In this document: one piece after another, positions 58,367-64,000 of the stretch
How the letters are laid out: the number at the start of each line of letters is the position of its first letter
How positions within the stretch are numbered: position 1 is the first letter of the stretch
Origin: Jaltomata sinuosa
Taxonomy: Eukaryota; Streptophyta; Magnoliopsida; Solanales; Solanaceae
NCBI GenBank assembly: GCA_003996215.1
Contig: QJPP01005202.1
Span: 1 to 64,000 of the forward strand
Direction of reading: 5' to 3'
Length of the DNA stretch: 64,000 nt
The notes under the pieces: model-generated
Seen by the model: the letters and a program-made list of their open reading frames with translations, nothing else
Databases searched by the model: none
What the model was told of the DNA's origin: nothing
Made by a program: the position numbers and the translations under genes

Positions 58367-58369
58367 CCG

Positions 58370-58381
58370 TGGTATCAGAGC
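58370..58381 (+). other. Primer-binding site of element E1 (initiator tRNA-Met)
   Basis: TGGTATCAGAGC is the exact complement of the 3' end of plant initiator tRNA-Met and lies three bases after the LTR end. Confidence 0.85.
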
Positions 58382-58572
58382 TTTAGGTTCACTAGTCTTA
58401 CCAGTACAAGAGCAAGTTCCTAGTAAAGTCTTGCAGATTGGTACAATGATGTCCATATTCTATATGTGGGAGGCTATAGGGCATTCTTAGGAAAATTCCA
58501 CCTTTTTTACTCCTTATCATGCATTTTTGTCTCTTTAAACATCTAAATTTCACTTGTTTTGTTCTTTCTTAG

Positions 58573-58846
58573 ATGGTTCAGAAGAGGTTTTCACCGGCTC
58601 AGGGTGCAGCTCTAGTACCTGCAGCTAGGGGTCGAGGCAGAGGTAGACCTAGGGATCGATGCTGGGCACGATCTACAACACTTCCTCAGTCTTAGGATAG
58701 GGCACCGTCACCAGAGCTAGAGGTTGAGGTTGAGGATATTCTGTATCAGTGAAGGTTGTGGTGAAAGTCGAGCCTCCAACATGGTTTGTATCCACTTTGT
58801 TACTTCAGGATACTTTTGTTAGGATCCTTGGCTCTTTAGAGGGTGT
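58573..58846 (+). pseudogene. Start of gag of element E1, cut by LTR E2
   Basis: ATG at 58573 opens MVQKRFSPAQGAALVPAARG followed by RGRGRPRDR, the Arg/Gly-rich start usual for gypsy gag in this group. Two stops follow. At 58847 the LTR of a second element begins, so only about 90 codons remain. Confidence 0.55.
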
Positions 58847-61800
58847 TGTAATGACCCTCCAAGTCATTTTTTGTTTTTTGTGCTTTTTTACATTTGAGAT
58901 TTCCCACAACGGCTATAGGTCATTTATGACTTGTCGGGTCTGATGATTCGGTGCTCAGGCCGTTCATTAGGTCGCTATGACCATTTCCTTACTTTGGTCT
59001 AGTTGGACCCTTGGTTGGGGTATAAGAGCTTTTGGTTTGGTTTTTTCTTTTTACCTGTGTTTTCAAGCCAGTTTGTCTTGTAGGGGTAGACTTTGGTCAA
59101 CATTCAAAGAAGGCCTCAGATGGAAGTTTCATCAGCGTTTTTAGCTCTGGAATATTGATTTTTGGCTAGAGGGACCTTTGGTTTGGGTCTCGCGGCTTTG
59201 GGACTACTTTTTGTCCATTGGGTTTTTCTTTCGAAAAAGGTTGGCCAATAGTTGGTTTTGAATTTGGGGTCCACTTTTCATTAAATCAACCTCCATTGGA
59301 ATTGTTTTTTATTCCGTTAAGTCTGGAATGTCATTTTTAGTTAATAGCTCAGCTCGTTTGTGTTCGTGAGACCCCAAATGCATTCTCGAAGTGCATCCAT
59401 TAAAGGTTTAGCTAACGCATCACTACAATATTTGCTACTTGTTGGTATGGCACTAGGGCATCGCCTGGGATGCGCTTGTGCTTTCAAGGCCACCTCGGTG
59501 CCAGGGCGCCTGCCAGGCCTTAGCAGCAAGTGCACCTATGCTTGCCAGGTCACCTCAGCGCCAGTGCACCTGCGCTTACATAGGCGTTGGCAGCTTATAA
59601 GTTGTCCACTCTTTCTTTTCCATTTCATTCCAACTCTATTCAAACTCATTTTCTCAATTAAATTAGAACTCCAAACCACCATTTCATCAACTCTGATTTC
59701 CCAAGCTGTGTGGTGATTGTGGTTTCGGTCCGTAGTCATTTCTTTCACTCAATGTTGGTAAGTTTCCGCCTCTAAATTCCTCTTCTTCTCAATTTCATTT
59801 CAAAGTTTTCCTAAAGCAATTTTCTATTATTTTCTTTCGCTTCTAAGCTCGAAGTTCATGTGGGCTGATTTCAGATCATTGGGGTGGGTAATTCTTGGTC
59901 CGTGATTGATTTCCTGACTTCAATTGGTAAGATTTCTTCGTTAAATTCTTTTATTCTTTTTTTAAAATACTCCTTGAACTAGTAGGACTTCAGGGCTATT
60001 TTGGGCCCTAAAACGAGTCCCGTTTGCATTAAACTTTTGGGCATGGGTTCCTTAACCCATTGTGAACATGATTGTAAATTTTGTTTTTTGTTTCATTGTG
60101 CGAGCCCTGATGGTCATTTTACAACCCAATTCAAGGCCTAATTATCCGTATAGTAATATAGGTGTCATTCTTCTTGTCTTGACACCTAGAATGTGTTTAT
60201 GATAGCATGGCAACTTTCTGAGGCTATTTGGAAGGGGAAAGACACACGAGTGGTAGTTCGTCTTTGTGGTACGGACTTGAGGTAGGTTACAATTTACTTT
60301 CCTAGACTGAGTTAGTTAGATGTTTATATATTATAAGTTACTTGAATGTTAATTTTTATATATTATATGTTACTTAAACGTTAGGTTGGACTTTAGGTAG
60401 GATTAGGCCTAAATCCCATGACTTGTATAATTTGGCCATTTTGCATAAGAGATTAGAATTAATTCTTGTTTATCCTTACTTTAGGAGCTTGTTTAGTCGT
60501 TGTGAATATCCTAGAACCCTTAGTATGCTTTTAGGAGGTTAAGAGGTAGAGTAGATGCTTTTAGTTCTTTTTGTAGTCATTTTCATTCTTTCTGCTTTAT
60601 TTTTCTGTTGTGTGTAACTGTGGACCCGAGGCCATAGCTCATATTAGATGGAGTTCTGGGTCAGTTTTCTTTCTTTGAGGGTGCTTTGCCTTGGTTTGCC
60701 TTGTGGTTTGAAATATTCTCTGATTGTGGAACCTTGTGTGCTCACATTGTATTTACATACCTAGTGATATAGAAAAGGAAATATTTATAAGGTTTTTGGT
60801 TCAAACTTGAGATTTACTATGGTTATCATATTTTTTGAATTTTAAAGGAGGTATCTCAATTTTTATTACTGATTTCGGAAGGGAAATGAAAAGTACTACT
60901 TTTATGCCAGTCCAAGGGACGTTTCTGGACTTTTTCTCCATTTACTTTTCTGTTGATGAGCTTGATGTTTGATTCTGGGTGCCTCGATGATCATATATCT
61001 GAGTTTTACTTTGATGCATTCGTTGATGAGCTCAATGACAAATTTTGAGTGTCCCGATGATCACATATTTGAGTTTTACTTTTATGCACCTGTTGATGAA
61101 CTCGATGTTAAATTTTGGGTACCCTGGTGTACTAAACATCGAGTTTTTCCTTTTGATACACTCATGCATCATATCATACCTCATTGCATTGCATTATGCT
61201 TGAGTACACTTGGATTGTCTATTGTTTTGATGTTATTTTTGGTTATTAACTTTTTCTCGGTTAACTCAGTTAGTTCTATTTTTGGTTTTATAACTAGATT
61301 TAGGTGGATCCCTGTAGTTAGCTTACTTTCCTATAATTAATATTATATATTAACTTTCTATGCTAGGTCGGCCTATGATACCTACTGGGTACCCATTATA
61401 TTGGTACTCATACTACACTCTGTATATTTTTCTGATGCAACACCTAGTATGAGCCACCCTCGTTGATCTTCCTATCATTTGAAGCCAACTGTTGTTTAGA
61501 TCATCAACAGCTCCATCATTTTTGATACTTTTAATGCTTTGTATCTATCATTATGTCTATATTTTGTATTTTGGATAAATAGAGTTTGTCGTATAGCTAC
61601 TCCATCCTTTAGATGCTCTTGTACCGGTGACACCATGTCAGGGTTGGTTCTGGTGTTTATTTTATCTTCTTGGTCACATTAGGGCCATTTTTGTATATTT
61701 ATTATAATTTTTACGTATATATATTGTTGGCCCAATTCTCCTTATATTCCTCTTCCGCTTTCCTTATATTAAACTACCTTATTTATCTTTCGCATTATTG

Positions 61801-61862
61801 GGTTGGCTTGCCTACTTTGGGTTATCTAGGTGCCATCATGGCCCGGTTTTGGGTCTTGATTG
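58847..61862 (+). repeat. LTR E2 (gypsy, about 3.0 kb)
   Basis: It starts TGTAATGACCCTCCAAGTC and ends near 61862 with a decayed terminus (GGGTCTTGATTGA) before a primer site. It is colinear with LTR E1 but longer. The word-rich part at 59445-59585 repeats GCGCCTGCCAGG and CACCTCGGTGCC type sequences. The stretch 60960-61140 repeats GATGATCA...TATCTGAGTTTTACTTT three times with drift. Open frames (59360-59716, 60969-61340, 61670-61942) are not genes. Confidence 0.75.
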
Positions 61863-61864
61863 AG

Positions 61865-61876
61865 TGGTATCAAAGC
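61865..61876 (+). other. Primer-binding site of element E2 (initiator tRNA-Met, one mismatch)
   Basis: TGGTATCAAAGC differs by one base from the initiator-Met primer site at 58370. Confidence 0.75.
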
Positions 61877-62069
61877 TCTAGGTTCATTGGTCTCCCCAGT
61901 ACAAGAGTAAAGTGTCTAGTAGAGTCTCGTGGATCAATGTAATGACATCTATATCCTATACACGGAAGTCTATAGGGCATTATTAGGAAAAGTTCCCTAT
62001 TCTTGGATCCTTATCATGCGTCCTTAACTATATCAACTTGTAAACTTCATTTGTTTCATTCCTTCACAT

Positions 62070-63240
62070 ATGCCTAGGACAAGTATGATAGCGGGTGATG
62101 ATGAGGCTTCTACGCCTGTTGCTTCCATGTTTCCACTAGCGCCAGGACTTTAGAGTGAAAGCTTACTGCATCACTTGGTGGTGTAGGTCTAGCCTAGCCT
62201 CCGATAGGATATATGGCTGCCCCAGTTCTTCAGGACACCCTAGCGAGGACTCTGAGCCTTTCATGGGGTGTATAAGTACCAAAGGTACGGGCATCACCCG
62301 GTTCTTAGAGTGATGCTTCAATTAGATTTGAGGTTCCAGGTCTTCAAGAGGGTTGTATGATGGTTTCGGAGTATGAGGAAAGATTTCACGAGGTGATTAG
62401 GCACACTGCTAGGACTTTGACTACGGAGTTTGAGAGAGTTCAGGGTTTTTTTAGTGGATTGATTTCACCACTCTGTTTAGCAACAGAGCACTTGGTGATA
62501 GTCGGGACTACCTTTCTTTAGGTGGTTGATCATGCTTGGGCTATTGAGAGGTTATGTCATGAGGCATATGGATGTAGTTGTAAGGGGCGACACTATCAGG
62601 GTAGGTTTTGAGGTTTACATTCAAAGCGTGTATGTTGTGGTGGCCAATCAGGTTTAGCTAGATTCTCTCATTAGGGAAAATATTGTAAGGGTTTATATAC
62701 TTGTGGTGAGCGGGGACACTTTGCTAGGACTTGTTTGAGATTCAGAGAGTTTTACCCCTTCGCATTCCAGCTTCACAAGGTGCTCATTCGGGTTCCACAG
62801 GTTGTGGTAGTCATTCTAATTCAGCCAGGTGTACACATTAGAGTATATTTGGCTGGGGTTATTTTGAATGTGGTGAGGTAGGAAACTTTTCTAGAGAGTT
62901 CCCATTTGTGCATCACCCTAGGCAACATGATCAAATGGTTCAGGACCCAAGGGCTCCAGTACCACAAGTTAGAGGTGATGTACACGGTAGTAGGGATGGT
63001 CCCAAGGTGACTAGAGGTTTGGTAAAAGGTAGTGGGGGTGGTCCACAGATGGTTAGAGGTTACTTTCAGCTGGGTGGTTCAGGTTTCTATCCCGAGTCGA
63101 CAGACACTGTGCGTCAGAGTAGGGCTCCCTTGGGTTGCTATTACTATGAAGTGATTGCTCACTTTTCTAGAGATTGCCCCTGGGGTGGGATGTTCGGGCC
63201 TTCAACATCGACTACTCAGTACAGTGACATACACAGTTAG
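62070..63240 (+). pseudogene. gag of element E2 with several zinc-knuckle remnants
   Basis: ATG at 62070 starts a frame soon stopped, but gag-like blocks follow. Zinc-knuckle remnants occur at about 62625-62672 (CCGGQSGLARFSH), 62690-62733 (YTCGERGHFARTC), 62853-62892 (YFECGEVGNFSRE) and 63136-63177 (CYYYEVIAHFSRDC). Between the third and fourth lies a Gly/Arg-rich repeat stretch (open frame 62908-63240). None of the four keeps all metal ligands. A downstream RPEVEVPDIV block leads into protease. Confidence 0.65.
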
Positions 63241-64000
63241 TTCTATGCCCCCCTTGGTAGGCCAGAGGTGGAGGTTCCAGACATCGTTTCTACAGGTAAG
63301 GCCTTTTGATCCCATCAACTAGTACTGGTAGTGTTTACCTTGTGGATCTAACCTTTTTCGTAAGTATGTATATATGCCTATCTGTTTCTTATTTGGTGGT
63401 ATTACTATTTGAGTATGTAGTATTTATGCATGTGATTTTCTCGGTGGTTGAATTCTTTTTAGTAGTGGATGGAGTGTGTTGACTTTGGGGAGGTAACTAT
63501 CTGGGGTTTTGACTCGTGGATAGGTCTTGTTTTCTTTATTTTTGGTTTTCACTATGGTTCTAGAATTGGCTTGTGTAATTATATTTCTAGTAGTTTGGGG
63601 TAGTTACTGCCTAGTCTATTTTCTAGTGTATGCCTGGAATCTTTCAGTTCGTGTGGAGTGGTATTGCTAGCTTTGTGTCAGGGAAGGTTGTTCTGTCTTA
63701 AAGAGCGTGGTGTTGGTTAAGCAGGTGGGTATAAGGTGGCTTTGATTTTCTCAAAGGTTAGAGTTGACCCTCTTTAATTGTTTGGTTTAGGAAATTGCCA
63801 GGTATATGGGTCATATTTGTGGTTTTCCTCAATTTCCAGTTTGGTTGAGTTTGGACTGTAGCGTTGTGGTTGAGTTGGGCATTCTACCTATTCTTATTCC
63901 ATCTTATCAAGTGTCTCTAGTATAGTTATGAGAGATAAGGGAACAACTCCAGGGTATCCTTAGAAAGAGTCTATCAGATTCTGTGTATCTTTGGAAATGG
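63241..64000 (+). pseudogene. Protease to reverse transcriptase start of element E2, partial at right edge
   Basis: The gag-like tail passes into broken protease sequence. At the very end (about 63885-64000) the translation LPILIPSYQVSLV, EIREQLQGILRKSLSDSVYL aligns in layout with the start of gypsy reverse transcriptase (PISIPPYRM...KEQL..LL..GFI.PSVSPW). The pol region therefore continues beyond the window. Stops are frequent. Confidence 0.5.

Noticed and set aside
59360..59716. 118-codon ORF in LTR E2
   Set aside because: It is produced by the GC-rich word region of the LTR and is open on both strands.

Overview
This window looks like heterochromatic nuclear DNA of a flowering plant, most likely Solanaceae. 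The gag, protease and LTR sequences resemble repeats I know from tomato, potato and tobacco relatives, but this is recognition from memory, not a search. I see no intact ordinary nuclear gene. The window is a stack of nested LTR retrotransposons, with a CACTA-type DNA transposon end, broken gene pieces, and about 14.8 kb of mitochondrial-type DNA (a NUMT).

Left part (1-11.2 kb). Two minus-strand Athila/Tat-like Ty3/gypsy elements are nested. A1 (LTR 2852-4161, interior running off the left edge) sits in the gag of A2 (LTR 5211-6674, gag 4162-5186). To their right is a CACTA transposon end (6738-7190). It is followed by a broken PLAC8 exon (+ strand, 7898-8111) and a neprosin-type first exon (- strand, 8418-8590).

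Middle (11-38 kb). One plus-strand LTR, called C, is cut into three pieces: 10989-11201, 22120-22455 and about 37236-38161. The first gap holds a complete but decayed minus-strand element B (11202-22119), which has two LTRs, a tRNA-Asp primer site, gag, protease and a second ORF but no reverse transcriptase. The second gap holds the NUMT. It carries a group II intron end with rpl2 exon 2, an rpl10 pseudogene, an intact-looking trnI(CAU) and unassigned small ORFs. Inside it is a stretch of about 2.4 kb with a LINE-type RNase H ORF and an unrecognised ORF.

Right part (38-64 kb). A minus-strand Ty3/gypsy pol element D (LTR 38162-40270, pol 40560-43610, gag knuckle near 43950) is followed by a CACTA end (to 44511). 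Next come a gypsy gag fragment G with a 27-bp minisatellite, a plus-strand pol-less Athila-like element F (46380-52530), and several large LTRs with initiator-Met tRNA primer sites (E3, E1, E2). E2 is nested in E1 and its gag-pol runs off the right edge.

How the parts relate. All protein-coding retroelement pieces carry stops or frameshifts. The only candidates for undamaged units are the mitochondrial-type tRNA, an 88-residue coiled-coil-like ORF and the 179-residue RNase H ORF. The main biological interest is the insertion chronology that can be read from the split LTR, the apparent pol-less gag-pro lineage, and the two gene fragments beside a CACTA end.
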